64,000 bases of DNA from Cellulomonas terrae (GTDB taxonomy: Bacteria > Actinomycetota > Actinomycetes > Actinomycetales > Cellulomonadaceae): assembly GCF_007990265.1 (NCBI RefSeq), contig NZ_BJWH01000002.1:310001-374000 (forward strand), given 5' to 3'. The notes under the pieces were generated by a model that saw only the letters and a list, made by a program, of their open reading frames with translations, made no database searches and had not been told where the DNA came from. The stretch's first letter is position 1, and each line of letters opens with the position of its first letter. The translations under genes and the position numbers were made by a program. Below, piece by piece: positions 41,416-50,255 of this stretch.

Positions 41416-44283
41416 GTGGTATCCCGCTCCCGGAGATCCGTCCCGCCGTCCTCGTCACCGCGCGTGAGCGCGCCGCCCGCTGAACCCTCACCGGCCGAGC
41501 GCTACGCCGCGGCCCGGCGCCGGGCCGAGATCGACCGCAGCGAGCTCGGGCAGTTCCGCGAGCTGCTGGGCTTCCCCCTCGACGAGTTCCAGGTCGAGGC
41601 CTGCCAGGCGCTGGAGCGGGGGAGCGGCGTGCTGGTGGCTGCACCGACCGGCGCGGGCAAGACCGTGGTCGGGGAGTTCGCGGTGCACCTCGCGCTCGCG
41701 TCGGGCCGCAAGGCGTTCTACACGACGCCCATCAAGGCACTGTCCAACCAGAAGTACTCGGACCTCGTCCGCCGCTACGGTGCCGACCAGGTCGGTCTGC
41801 TCACCGGGGACACCACCATCAACGGCGACGCACCCGTCGTCGTGATGACCACCGAGGTCCTGCGCAACATGCTCTACGCGGGGTCGACGACCCTGCAGGG
41901 CCTCGGGTTCGTGGTCATGGACGAGGTGCACTACCTCGCCGACCGGTTCCGCGGCCCGGTCTGGGAGGAGGTGATCATCCACCTCACCGACGACGTGCAG
42001 CTGGTCTCGCTGTCCGCCACCGTGTCCAACGCGGAGGAGTTCGGGGACTGGTTGGCGACGGTGCGCGGGGACACCACCGTGGTGGTCAGCGAGCACCGAC
42101 CCGTCCCGCTCGGTCAGCACGTCCTGGTCCGCGGGGACCTGCTCGACCTGTACGCGGGTCACGTCGACCCGACCGCACCGGGCGTCGACCCGCCGATCAA
42201 CCCGGACCTCACGCACCTCCTGCGACGCAGCAACCGCGAGGAGCCGGGGCAGCCGCGGCGTGGCCCGCGCGACCGTGGGGGGCGTCCCCGTCCGGGCGGC
42301 GGACGTCCCGGCGGAGGTCGTCCGACGCCGCGGTTCGCGGTGGTCGACGCCCTGGACCGCGACGGGCTGCTCCCCGCGATCGTCTTCATCTTCTCGCGGG
42401 CCGGGTGCCAGGGTGCCGTGCAGCAGTGCCTGGCCGCCGGCGTCCGGCTGACCACGCCCGCGGAGGTCTCCGAGATCCGTCGGATCGTGGAGGAGCGCTG
42501 CGCCGCCGTCCCGCCCGAGGACCTCGACGTCCTCGGCTACTGGGAGTTCAGCGACGCGCTGCAGCGCGGGGTCGCCGCGCACCACGCCGGCATGCTCCCG
42601 CTGTTCAAGGAGACGGTGGAGGACCTGTTCTCGCGCGGCCTGGTCAAGGTGGTGTTCGCCACGGAGACGCTCGCGCTCGGCATCAACATGCCCGCGCGGT
42701 CCGTGGTCATGGAGAAGCTGGTCAAGTGGGACGGCTCGAACCACGTCGACGTCACACCGGGGGAGTACACGCAGCTGACGGGGCGCGCCGGCCGGCGCGG
42801 GATCGACACCGAGGGCCACGCGGTCGTCGTCGCGCACCCCGGGCTCGACCCCGTGCAGCTCGCGGGGCTCGCGTCCAAGCGCCTGTACCCGCTGCGCTCG
42901 AGCTTCCGTCCGACGTACAACATGGCCGTCAACCTCGTCGCGCAGGTCGGCCGGGACCGTGCGCGAGACGTGCTCGAGACGTCCTTCGCGCAGTTCCAGG
43001 CGGACCGGGGCGTGGTCGGCCTCGCGCGGCAGGCACAGGGCCATGCAGAGGCCCTGGAGGGGTATGCCCGCGCGATGGTGTGCCACCTGGGCGACTTCGC
43101 GGAGTACGCGGACCTGCGACGCCAGATCACGGCGCGCGAGAAGGACCTGACCCGGGCCGAGGCGTCCGCCCGCCGCGCCGAGGTCGCACGCACGCTCGAG
43201 GGCCTGCGGGTGGGAGACGTGCTGGAGATCCCCGTCGGGCGGCGGTCCGGGCACGCGGTCGTCATCGACCCGGGCGGCGCCGCCGGGTTCGACGGCCCGA
43301 AGCCGACGGTCCTCACCGTCGACCGCCATGTGCGCAAGCTCACCGTCGCGGACGTCGGGACCGGGGTGAGCACGGTGGGCTTCCTGCGCGTGCCGAAGGG
43401 CTTCACCGCGCGGGTGCCCGCGGCGCGTCGTGACCTCGCGGCGGCCCTGCGGTCCTCCGTCGGCACCGGGACCGGTCCCACGCGCAAGGACCGGCCCAAG
43501 GCCGGGCGGCGCGCCGCGCAGGACGACGCCGAGATCGCCGCCCTGCGCCGGCGGCTGCGTGCGCACCCGTGCCACAGCTGCCCGGACCGCGAGGAGCACG
43601 CCCGCTGGGCGGAGCGGTGGGCGCGCCTGGCGGCCGAGCACGACGCCCTCGTCGCACGCATCGCCGGGCGGACGGGCTCGATCGCCGCCGTCTTCGACCG
43701 GATCTGCGACATCCTGCTGCGGCTCGGCTACCTGGCCACGACGACCGACGACGCCGGCCGCACCGCGCTCCAGGTGACCGACGACGGTCGGTGGCTCCGC
43801 CGCCTCTACGCCGAGAACGACCTGCTCCTCGCCGAGTGCCTGCGACGCGGGGTCTTCGACGAGCTCGACGCGCCCGGCCTGGCCGCCGCCGTCTCGACGC
43901 TCGTGTACCGCTCCCGGCGCGACGACCAGGGGGAGCCGCGCATCCCCGGCGGCCCGAACAGCCGGCTCGGCGTCGCGCTCGACGGCTGCGTCCGCGCGTG
44001 GTCGGAGCTCGACGACCTCGAGACCGAGCACAAGGTCGAGACGATCCAGCCGCTCGACGCGGGCCTGGTCGAGGCGGTCCACCGATGGGCCGCAGGACGC
44101 AGCCTCGACGCCGTCCTCAAGGGCGGCGAGCTCTCGGCGGGGGACTTCGTGCGGTGGTGCAAGCAGGTCATCGACGTGCTCGACCAGGTCTCCCAGGCGG
44201 CACCTCACCAGCGGCTGCGGGACACGGCCCGGCAGGCGGTGGACGCCCTCCGACGCGGGGTCGTGGCGTACTCGTCGGTCTAG
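41416..44283 (+). CDS. helY: Ski2/Mtr4-like DEAD/DEAH-box helicase (HelY type)
   Basis: A 955-residue superfamily 2 RNA helicase. Motif I is APTGAGKTVVGEF near residue 80, motif II is MDEVHYL (DEVH), motif III SLSATVSN, and motif VI QLTGRAGRRGID. A Gly/Arg/Pro-rich insert (about residues 275-300) breaks the domain between RecA lobes. After these come the winged-helix and helical-bundle regions typical of Ski2-like proteins; a cysteine pair at HPCHSCPD is also present. Homologous to Rv2092c, which likewise follows tatC. Probably RNA turnover; precise role unknown. Confidence 0.92.
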   Translation: MVSRSRRSVPPSSSPRVSAPPAEPSPAERYAAARRRAEIDRSELGQFRELLGFPLDEFQVEACQALERGSGVLVAAPTGAGKTVVGEFAVHLALASGRKAFYTTPIKALSNQKYSDLVRRYGADQVGLLTGDTTINGDAPVVVMTTEVLRNMLYAGSTTLQGLGFVVMDEVHYLADRFRGPVWEEVIIHLTDDVQLVSLSATVSNAEEFGDWLATVRGDTTVVVSEHRPVPLGQHVLVRGDLLDLYAGHVDPTAPGVDPPINPDLTHLLRRSNREEPGQPRRGPRDRGGRPRPGGGRPGGGRPTPRFAVVDALDRDGLLPAIVFIFSRAGCQGAVQQCLAAGVRLTTPAEVSEIRRIVEERCAAVPPEDLDVLGYWEFSDALQRGVAAHHAGMLPLFKETVEDLFSRGLVKVVFATETLALGINMPARSVVMEKLVKWDGSNHVDVTPGEYTQLTGRAGRRGIDTEGHAVVVAHPGLDPVQLAGLASKRLYPLRSSFRPTYNMAVNLVAQVGRDRARDVLETSFAQFQADRGVVGLARQAQGHAEALEGYARAMVCHLGDFAEYADLRRQITAREKDLTRAEASARRAEVARTLEGLRVGDVLEIPVGRRSGHAVVIDPGGAAGFDGPKPTVLTVDRHVRKLTVADVGTGVSTVGFLRVPKGFTARVPAARRDLAAALRSSVGTGTGPTRKDRPKAGRRAAQDDAEIAALRRRLRAHPCHSCPDREEHARWAERWARLAAEHDALVARIAGRTGSIAAVFDRICDILLRLGYLATTTDDAGRTALQVTDDGRWLRRLYAENDLLLAECLRRGVFDELDAPGLAAAVSTLVYRSRRDDQGEPRIPGGPNSRLGVALDGCVRAWSELDDLETEHKVETIQPLDAGLVEAVHRWAAGRSLDAVLKGGELSAGDFVRWCKQVIDVLDQVSQAAPHQRLRDTARQAVDALRRGVVAYSSV

Positions 44284-44321
44284 CCCGGCGCCTTCACCCG
44301 GTTTGTCGGGCTGACCTGCCC

Positions 44322-44327
44322 TATCGT
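44322..44327 (+). promoter_or_regulatory. -10 box of the amidohydrolase gene
   Basis: TATCGT lies eight bases before the GTG start. No Shine-Dalgarno is seen. Confidence 0.45.
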
Positions 44328-44335
44328 GTGCCACT

Positions 44336-45964
44336 GTGAGCTCGACCCTGTACCGGCACGGCGTGGTGCACTCCGCCGCCGACCCCTTTGCCGAAGCGAT
44401 CCTGGTGGACGACGGGACGGTCGTCTGGCTCGGCGCGGACGACACCGCCGACGGTCTGGTGGCGCGCGCCGACGAGGTCGTGGACCTCGACGGTGCGCTC
44501 GTCGCACCCGGCTTCGTCGACGCGCACGTCCACGTCCTCGAGACCGGCCTCGCCCTGGACTCGGTCGACCTGTCGCCCGAGGGCGGCGTGCACTCGCTGG
44601 CGGACGCCCTCGACGCCGTGCACCGGGCGGCGCGGGACAGGACGTCCGACGCGCCCGTGCTCGGTTTCGGCTGGGACGAGCTGCGGTGGCCCGAGGGCCG
44701 CCCGCCCACGCGCGACGAGCTCGACGCGGCGGCCGGCGGGGCACCGGTCTACCTCGCGCGCGTCGACGTGCACTCGGCGGTGGTGTCGAGCGCGCTGTCC
44801 GACGCCGCGGGCCTCGACCGGCTGCCGGGGTGGAGCTACGACGGCCGCGTCGAGCGGGATGCCCACCACGCCGCGCGCGACGCCGCTCGCCAGGTCAGCC
44901 CCGAGCGGCGGACCGCCCTGTACCGCCGCGCGCTCGAGCACGCCGCCGCCCGCGGCGTCGTGTCCGTGCACGAGCACTCCGCGCCGTCGATCGACACCCG
45001 CGCCGGGCTGGTCGAGCTGCTGGAGCTGACCGCCGACGCCGCGAGCGGGCTTCCGCACCTCGTGGCGTACCGCGGGGAGCAGTGCGTGACGGTCGACGAC
45101 GCACGCGAGATCCTCGCGGCGATCCCTGGCCTGACGGGCATCGGGGGCGACCTCAACGTCGACGGGTCGCTGGGCTCGCACACCGCTGCCGTCCGCTCGC
45201 CGTACACGGATGCGCCCGAGAGCTCCGGGGTGCTCTACCTGACCGCCGAGCAGATCTGCAACCACCTGACGGCCGTGACGCGCGCCGGGGTGCAGGGCGG
45301 CTTCCACGTCATCGGCGACCGGGCGATGGACGAGCTGCTGCTCGGGCTGCGTGCGGCTGTCGACGTGGAGGGTCCCGACGCGATCGCGCGGATGGGCCAC
45401 CGGCTCGAGCACGCGGAGATGGTCGACGCCCCGACGCTCGCCGCGCTCGTGCTGCTGGGGGTGCGGCTGAGCATGCAGCCCGCGTTCGACGCCGCGTGGG
45501 GTGGTCCCGAGGGGATGTACGCGACCCGGCTCGGTGCGGGGCGCGCCGCCGCACTCAACCCCCTCGCGGACCTGGCCGCCGCCGGCGTGCCGCTCGCGTT
45601 CGGGTCCGACTCGCCGGTGACCCCCGTCGACCCCTGGGCGGGCGTCCGGGCGGCCGTGCAGCACCGCGCGGTCGACCAGCGGATCTCCGCGAGGGCGGCG
45701 TTCCGTGCGTCCACCCGCGGCGGCTGGCGGGTCGCGGGACTCGACCACACGGGCGCCGGGGAGCTGCGCGTCGGTGCGCCGGCCCATCTCGCCGTCTGGC
45801 GCGCGGAGGACCTCACGGTGCAGGCCGCCGAGGGGCAGTTCTCGTCCTGGAGCACCGACGCCCGTGCCGGCATCCCGCTGCTGCCCGACCTCGGCCCCGA
45901 CGCGCCCGCGCCGGTGTGCCTGCGGACGGTCCGCGGCGGCGTGGTCCTGCACGACACCTTCTGA
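44336..45964 (+). CDS. Amidohydrolase, YtcJ-like (Amidohydro_3)
   Basis: A 542-residue metal-dependent hydrolase. The metal-binding motif is APGFVDAHVHVLETG near residue 62; FHVIGDRAMDELL and RLEHAEMVD carry further histidine ligands; and AFGSDSPVTPVDP near residue 420 holds the catalytic Asp. This order is typical of YtcJ-like amidohydrolases, whose substrates (often N-substituted amides or formamides) are mostly unknown. GTG start at leaderless distance from its -10 box. A 418-bp gene-free region follows. Confidence 0.88.
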   Translation: MSSTLYRHGVVHSAADPFAEAILVDDGTVVWLGADDTADGLVARADEVVDLDGALVAPGFVDAHVHVLETGLALDSVDLSPEGGVHSLADALDAVHRAARDRTSDAPVLGFGWDELRWPEGRPPTRDELDAAAGGAPVYLARVDVHSAVVSSALSDAAGLDRLPGWSYDGRVERDAHHAARDAARQVSPERRTALYRRALEHAAARGVVSVHEHSAPSIDTRAGLVELLELTADAASGLPHLVAYRGEQCVTVDDAREILAAIPGLTGIGGDLNVDGSLGSHTAAVRSPYTDAPESSGVLYLTAEQICNHLTAVTRAGVQGGFHVIGDRAMDELLLGLRAAVDVEGPDAIARMGHRLEHAEMVDAPTLAALVLLGVRLSMQPAFDAAWGGPEGMYATRLGAGRAAALNPLADLAAAGVPLAFGSDSPVTPVDPWAGVRAAVQHRAVDQRISARAAFRASTRGGWRVAGLDHTGAGELRVGAPAHLAVWRAEDLTVQAAEGQFSSWSTDARAGIPLLPDLGPDAPAPVCLRTVRGGVVLHDTF

Positions 45965-46008
45965 GACCGGCGGAGCCTCGACCGGGTGAAATCTCGCCCG
46001 TTCGCGCA

Positions 46009-46039
46009 CGACCGGATCCGCCCGCTTCGACCGGATCCG
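46009..46039. repeat. 12-bp direct repeat before the lnt region
   Basis: CGACCGGATCCG occurs at 46009-46020 and 46028-46039, 19 bp apart start to start. A weaker CGACCGG copy is at 45979-45985. Repeat spacing of about two helical turns could mark a protein-binding site, but no promoter is evident next to it. Confidence 0.45.
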
Positions 46040-46137
46040 ACGACACGCGCGGCGACACGCCGAGTCGAACCGGTCAGACGGGACCGATGGTGCGCGGATG
46101 ACCTGCGAGTACGGCTCCCACCTGCACCGACGCGGCC

Positions 46138-46174
46138 TTGACACTCCTGAGGATCTCGGTAGGTTCCTCAGGAG
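46138..46174 (+). promoter_or_regulatory. TTGACA promoter overlapping a 10-bp palindrome
   Basis: TTGACA (46138-46143) and TAGGTT (46160-46165) are 16 bp apart. CTCCTGAGGA (46144-46153) and TCCTCAGGAG (46165-46174) form a perfect 10-bp inverted repeat across the spacer and -10, as for a repressor site. Transcription would begin near 46172 and run into the structured region at 46240-46332. Confidence 0.65.
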
Positions 46175-46239
46175 ATCCACCGTTGCCGACATGCCTACGA
46201 CGACGCCGTCGCGGCCTGTGAGCGCAGGGGTTGGGGGAG

Positions 46240-46332
46240 GGCTCCGACCGGGCCCGCGTGTTCAGTAGACAACGGTCCGTGCGCCTGCACGCCGACCGGT
46301 ACGAAGGACACGCGGGCCGGTCGGTCGGAGCC
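46240..46332 (+). ncRNA. Candidate structured RNA upstream of lnt
   Basis: The 22 bases at 46240-46261 pair completely with 46308-46318 and 46322-46332, with only a three-base bulge (GGT, 46319-46321). Within the loop, CGGTC (46273-46277) pairs with GACCG (46294-46298) and CGTGC (46278-46282) with GCACG (46287-46291) around GCCT. About 32 base pairs form in 93 bases. It lies downstream of a TTGACA promoter and upstream of the separate lnt -10 box. It could be a small RNA, a long leader, or a mobile-repeat remnant; I do not recognise a known RNA family. Confidence 0.5.
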
Positions 46333-46370
46333 TCGCGCGGCCCTCTCGTCGGGCCCTCAGCCCGCTGACG

Positions 46371-46376
46371 TACCCT
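46371..46376 (+). promoter_or_regulatory. -10 box of lnt, leaderless arrangement
   Basis: TACCCT ends six bases before the lnt GTG at 46383, so lnt can be transcribed independently of the upstream structured region. Confidence 0.5.
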
Positions 46377-46382
46377 CCAGGG

Positions 46383-47948
46383 GTGCCCGCCCGTGAACCC
46401 GCCCGCTGGTGGACTCTCGTCCTCGCCGTCTCAGGTGGCCTGCTCACCCGCCTCGCGTTCCCCGAGCCAGGATGGTGGGGGACGGCCTTCCTCGGCGTCG
46501 CCTTCCTGTACCTGGCCCTGCGCCGCGACAGCGCGCGCTGGAACGCGCTCGTCGGGCTCCTGTGGGGCCTCACGTTCTTCCTGCCCCTCATCACGTGGGC
46601 CGACGAGGCGGTCGGCCTGGTGCCGTGGCTCGCGCTGAGCACGCTCGAGGCGGCGTACTTCGCCCTCTTCGGTGCCGCCTGGAGCTGGGCACGACGGGGC
46701 AACGCGGTCTGGCGCAGCATCGGCCTGCAGGTGGTCGTCTTCACGATCCTGTTCGTCGCCACCGAGGAGCTGGCCGCGGCCTGGCCGTTCGGGGGCTTCC
46801 CCTGGGGACGCCTCGCGTTCTCCCAGGCCGACTCTCCCCTCGCGGCGCTCGCCTCCCTCGCGGGCACCCCGCTGCTCTCCGGGGCCGTGGTCGCCGTCGG
46901 CGTGCTCCTCGCGCGCATCATGCTGGCCGCCCGCCGGCTGGAGATCGGTCGGCTGGTCGTCGCCACGGCGGCCGCCGCGACCGTGCTCGTCGTCGGTCTC
47001 CTCGTCCCTCTCGACACGCAGGCGCAGAGCGGGGGCCTGCGGATCGGCGCGGTCCAGGGCAACGTGCCCGGGACGGGTCTGGACGCGTTCGGCCAGCGCC
47101 AGGCGGTCCTCGACAACCACGTCGCCGGCACGTTCGCGCTGCTCGACCAGGTGGAGCCCGGTGAGCTCGATCTCGTCCTGTGGCCGGAGAACGGGACCGA
47201 CATCGACCCGCAGGCCGACCAGGCCGCGGCGGACCTCATCGACGGCGCAGCGCAGGCCGTCGACGCCCCCATGCTCGTCGGGACCGTCGAGTACCCACCG
47301 ACCGGCGGGCGCTACAACACGGCGGTCCTGTGGGAACCGGGCGTCGGGGTCACCGCGACGTACACCAAGCAGCACCCGGCGCCGTTCGCGGAGTACATCC
47401 CGATCCGCTCGTTCGTCCGGCAGTTCTCCTCGGCGGTGGACCTGGTCACTCGGGACATGCTCCCCGGCACCGAGCCCGGCTACGTCCCGCTCGACTCCGA
47501 ACGGCTCGGGCGCACGGTCGGGATCGGCGACGTCATCTGCTTCGAGGTCGCCTACGACGGCATCGTGCGCGAGGCGGTCCGGGCCGGGGGAGAGGTGCTC
47601 GTCGTGCAGACGAACAACGCGTCGTTCGGTGTCTCGGACGAGTCCACGCAGCAGCTGGCGATGTCCCGGATCCGCGCGATCGAGCACGGCCGGGCGACCG
47701 TGCAGATCTCGACGGTCGGCGTCAGTGCCGTCATCGAGCCCAACGGCGTGGTCAGCCAGCAGACAGGGCTCTTCACCGCGGAGCAGATGGTGGCTACCCT
47801 TCCCCTGCGCGACACGCTGACGCCCGCAACGAGGCTGGGCTCGTGGCCCGCATGGATCATCGACGCCCTCGCGGTGTGCGTGGTGCTCGCCGGTGCAGCC
47901 GGGGCGTACCGGGTGCGCCGCGCCGACCGGATCGAGACAGCCGTATGA
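46383..47948 (+). CDS. lnt: Apolipoprotein N-acyltransferase
   Basis: Membrane enzyme that adds the third acyl chain to the N-terminal cysteine of lipoproteins. The 521-residue protein has about six N-terminal membrane helices, then a nitrilase-fold domain outside the membrane with the full catalytic triad: Glu269 in WPENGTDID, Lys329 in YTKQHPAPFAEYIP, Cys386 in ICFEVAYD. A last membrane helix follows. The stop overlaps the mannosyltransferase gene by four bases; in mycobacteria the two activities are fused (Ppm1/Lnt), here they are separate. Confidence 0.95.
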   Translation: MPAREPARWWTLVLAVSGGLLTRLAFPEPGWWGTAFLGVAFLYLALRRDSARWNALVGLLWGLTFFLPLITWADEAVGLVPWLALSTLEAAYFALFGAAWSWARRGNAVWRSIGLQVVVFTILFVATEELAAAWPFGGFPWGRLAFSQADSPLAALASLAGTPLLSGAVVAVGVLLARIMLAARRLEIGRLVVATAAAATVLVVGLLVPLDTQAQSGGLRIGAVQGNVPGTGLDAFGQRQAVLDNHVAGTFALLDQVEPGELDLVLWPENGTDIDPQADQAAADLIDGAAQAVDAPMLVGTVEYPPTGGRYNTAVLWEPGVGVTATYTKQHPAPFAEYIPIRSFVRQFSSAVDLVTRDMLPGTEPGYVPLDSERLGRTVGIGDVICFEVAYDGIVREAVRAGGEVLVVQTNNASFGVSDESTQQLAMSRIRAIEHGRATVQISTVGVSAVIEPNGVVSQQTGLFTAEQMVATLPLRDTLTPATRLGSWPAWIIDALAVCVVLAGAAGAYRVRRADRIETAV

Positions 47949-48715
47949 CCGAGGCCCTTGCGCGTGTGCTCGTGATCGTCCCCACCTACGACGAGCGCGA
48001 GAACCTGCCCGGCGCACTGGACCGCCTGCGCACGCACGTCCCCGACGCGGACGTGCTCGTCGTCGACGACGGGTCGCCCGACGGCACGGGCGAGCTGGCC
48101 GAGAAGATCTCGGAGGCCGAGGCGTCCGAGGGGCGCCAGCGTGTCCACGTGCTGCACCGGGCGGGCAAGCTCGGCCTGGGTACCGCGTACGTGGCCGGAT
48201 TCGGCTGGGCGCTGGAGCGCGGGTACGACGTCGTGGTCGAGATGGACGCGGACGGGTCGCACCGCGCGGAGGACCTCCCGCGGCTGCTGGACGCGCTCAC
48301 GGATGCCGACCTCGTGCTGGGCTCGCGGTGGGTGCCCGGGGGGAGCGTGCTCAACTGGCCGGTGAGCCGCCATGTGCTCTCCCGCGGCGCGAACACGTAC
48401 ACGCGGATCGTGCTGGGCATCCCGCTGCGCGACGCGACGGGTGGCTTCCGCGCGTACCGCGCGGGACTGCTCGGCCGGCTCGGTCTCGACGACGTCGCGT
48501 CGCAGGGCTACTGCTTCCAGGTGGACATGGCCTGGCGGGCCGTCCGCACGGGCGCGCGGGTGGTCGAGGTCCCGATCACCTTCGTCGAGCGGGCGCTCGG
48601 CCAGAGCAAGATGAGCCGCGCCATCGTCGTCGAGGCGCTCGTCAACGTGACCCGGTGGGGGATAGCAGAACGCTCCCGCCGTGTGGCGGGAGCGTTCCGT
48701 CGATCTGGGCGCTGA
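47945..48715 (+). CDS. ppm1: Polyprenol monophosphomannose synthase
   Basis: GT2-family transferase that makes polyprenyl-phosphate mannose from GDP-mannose, the donor for extracytoplasmic mannosylation of lipoglycans and glycoproteins. The 256-residue protein has LVIVPTYDERENLPGAL, VVDDGSPDGTGELA, the metal motif in EMDADGSHRAEDLP, and LGSRWVPGGSVLNWP, matching DPM1-like enzymes. No C-terminal membrane domain, as in bacterial Ppm1 catalytic parts. It is cotranscribed with lnt. A terminator hairpin is built into its last codons. Confidence 0.93.
   Translation: MTEALARVLVIVPTYDERENLPGALDRLRTHVPDADVLVVDDGSPDGTGELAEKISEAEASEGRQRVHVLHRAGKLGLGTAYVAGFGWALERGYDVVVEMDADGSHRAEDLPRLLDALTDADLVLGSRWVPGGSVLNWPVSRHVLSRGANTYTRIVLGIPLRDATGGFRAYRAGLLGRLGLDDVASQGYCFQVDMAWRAVRTGARVVEVPITFVERALGQSKMSRAIVVEALVNVTRWGIAERSRRVAGAFRRSGR
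48668..48697. terminator. Terminator within the 3' end of ppm1
   Basis: A perfect 13-bp stem (48668-48680 with 48685-48697) and GTGT loop ends 18 bases before the ppm1 stop. It likely also limits readthrough from the convergent rbpA gene. Confidence 0.8.
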
Positions 48716-48742
48716 GCGGCCGGGGGCGCCGCTCCGCGCGGG

Positions 48743-49087
48743 TCAGGCGCTGCGGCGCAGCTTGCCCGACCGGAGCAGGTCGAGGCGCTCGTCGAGCAGC
48801 TCCTGGAGCTCTCCGACGGTGCGGCGCTCGAGCAGCATGTCCCAGTGGGTGCGCGGCGGCTTGCCGGCCTTCACCTCGGGCTTGGACGCGTCGCGCAGCA
48901 ACGCCTCCTCGCCGCAACGGCACTCCCACACCACCGGCACGTCGGCCTCGACCGAGAACGGCAGGATGATGGTGTGCCCGTTGGGACAGTCGTAGTGAGC
49001 CTGGAGGCGGGGGGCGAACTCGACGCCGTCTTCCGTCTCCATGCTGTGGGACCCGATGCGCATGCCGCGCAGGGACCGGTTTGCCAT
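48743..49087 (-). CDS. rbpA: RNA polymerase-binding protein RbpA
   Basis: Actinobacteria-specific factor that binds RNA polymerase and group 1/2 sigma factors and stabilises open complexes. The 114-residue protein starts MANRSLRGMRIGSHSMETE, has the zinc/beta core (Cys34, His38, Cys56, Cys58 in YDCPNGH and WECRCGEEA), and the C-terminal sigma-interaction domain (PRTHWDMLLERRTVGELQEL). Alone on the minus strand, convergent with ppm1. In Streptomyces and Mycobacterium it is induced by thiol or envelope stress. Confidence 0.96.
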   Translation of the reverse strand: MANRSLRGMRIGSHSMETEDGVEFAPRLQAHYDCPNGHTIILPFSVEADVPVVWECRCGEEALLRDASKPEVKAGKPPRTHWDMLLERRTVGELQELLDERLDLLRSGKLRRSA

Positions 49088-49140
49088 CTGGGGAACCTCC
49101 GTGCCGTTGTACGGCCGTCGAGAGTGAGAACTTCCACCGG

Positions 49141-49146
49141 TGTCAA
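49141..49146 (-). promoter_or_regulatory. -35-like element upstream of rbpA
   Basis: TTGACA on the minus strand, 54 bases upstream of the rbpA ATG. A -10 at normal spacing is weak. A stress-sigma-like GGAAG with a downstream GTA 18 bases later overlaps the same stretch, so the promoter type is unclear. Confidence 0.35.
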
Positions 49147-49220
49147 CGGTGGCCGCCCCTCCAGTGTTCCAGGAGGACGTGAAGGTCTCGTGAATGCACC
49201 TGGTGTGCGGGGGAGAGGCT

Positions 49221-49226
49221 TAGGGT
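49221..49226 (+). promoter_or_regulatory. -10 box of the aldo/keto reductase gene
   Basis: TAGGGT ends seven bases before the GTG at 49234, a leaderless arrangement. Confidence 0.5.
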
Positions 49227-49233
49227 TGCCCGG

Positions 49234-50235
49234 GTGAGCAATTCGACCCCTCCCGTTCCCCCAGCCTCTCGCACTGACGCCGAGATGTCTTTTCGACAGC
49301 TCGGCGACAGCGGCCTCGTCGTCTCGGTGGCCGGTCTCGGCTGCAACACGTTCGGTGCCACGCTGGCGCCGCACGACGTCCCGGCGCTGGTCGGCGCGGC
49401 GCTCGACGCGGGCATCACGTTCTTCGACACGGCGGACGTCTACGGCGGTGTTCCCGGTCAGAGCGAGGAGCTGCTGGGCGAGGCCCTGGCCGGTCGACGT
49501 GACGATGTGGTGATCGCGACGAAGTTCGGCATGGACACCCGCGGGCTGAACGGTCCCGACTGGGGTGTCCGGGGGTCTCGGCGCTACGTGCGCCGTGCCG
49601 TCGAGAGCTCCCTGCGCCGGTTGCGCACCGACCACGTCGACCTGTTCCAGATGCACGCGCCCGACCCGGTGACGCCCATCGAGGAGACGCTCGCGGCACT
49701 GCACGAGCTCGTCGTCGAGGGCAAGGTCCGGTACATCGGGTCCTCGAACTTCGCGGCCTGGCAGGTGGTCGACGCGGACTGGAGCGCCCGCACGGCCGGA
49801 GCGACCCCCTTCGTCTCCGCGCAGAACCGGTACAACCTGCTGGACCGCAGCGCCGAGGCTGAGCTGGTCCCGGCAGCGGAGCAGGTCGGTGTCGGCCTCA
49901 TCCCGTTCGTCCCGCTCGCGTCGGGCCTGCTCACGGGGAAGTACCGGCGCGGCGAGGCCGCACCCGACGGGTCGCGGCTCACCCGGATGCCCGACCGGCT
50001 CGCGCGGGCCGACTTCGACACGATCGAGGCACTGGAGTCGCTGGCGGCCGCCTGGGGCATCGACCTCCCGACCCTGGCGCTCGGCGGGCTGGCGGCCCAG
50101 CCGGCGGTCGCGACCGTCATCGCCGGTGCGCGCACGCCCGAGCAGCTGCGTGCGAACGTCGCCTCGATCGCCTGGTCGCCGACCCTCGAGCAGCTCGCCG
50201 CCATCGACGAGGCGGCGCCCGGCCCGTCGGCCTGA
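49234..50235 (+). CDS. Aldo/keto reductase
   Basis: NADPH-dependent carbonyl reductase of the AKR superfamily, 333 residues. The catalytic tetrad is complete: Asp65 and Tyr70 in FFDTADVYGG, Lys97 in IATKFGMD, His141 in DLFQMHAPD. NADP-binding elements GSSNFAAWQV and the C-terminal IAGARTPEQLRANV are present. The sequence resembles YajO/general stress protein 69-type members. Physiological substrate unknown. Start GTG 49234; an internal ATG at 49285 (MSFRQLGDSGLVVS) is a possible alternative that fits the family start better. Confidence 0.92.
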   Translation: MSNSTPPVPPASRTDAEMSFRQLGDSGLVVSVAGLGCNTFGATLAPHDVPALVGAALDAGITFFDTADVYGGVPGQSEELLGEALAGRRDDVVIATKFGMDTRGLNGPDWGVRGSRRYVRRAVESSLRRLRTDHVDLFQMHAPDPVTPIEETLAALHELVVEGKVRYIGSSNFAAWQVVDADWSARTAGATPFVSAQNRYNLLDRSAEAELVPAAEQVGVGLIPFVPLASGLLTGKYRRGEAAPDGSRLTRMPDRLARADFDTIEALESLAAAWGIDLPTLALGGLAAQPAVATVIAGARTPEQLRANVASIAWSPTLEQLAAIDEAAPGPSA

Positions 50236-50255
50236 CGCGGGCCGCCGCACCGTCC

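Noticed and set aside
41488-44709. Open frame of 1073 codons on the minus strand
   Set aside because: Antisense to the helicase and amidohydrolase genes, no recognisable motif.
46191-46268. 25-codon frame starting MPTTTPSRPVSAG between the TTGACA promoter and the hairpin
   Set aside because: No ribosome-binding site and it runs into the hairpin arm; a leader peptide cannot be excluded but nothing supports one.
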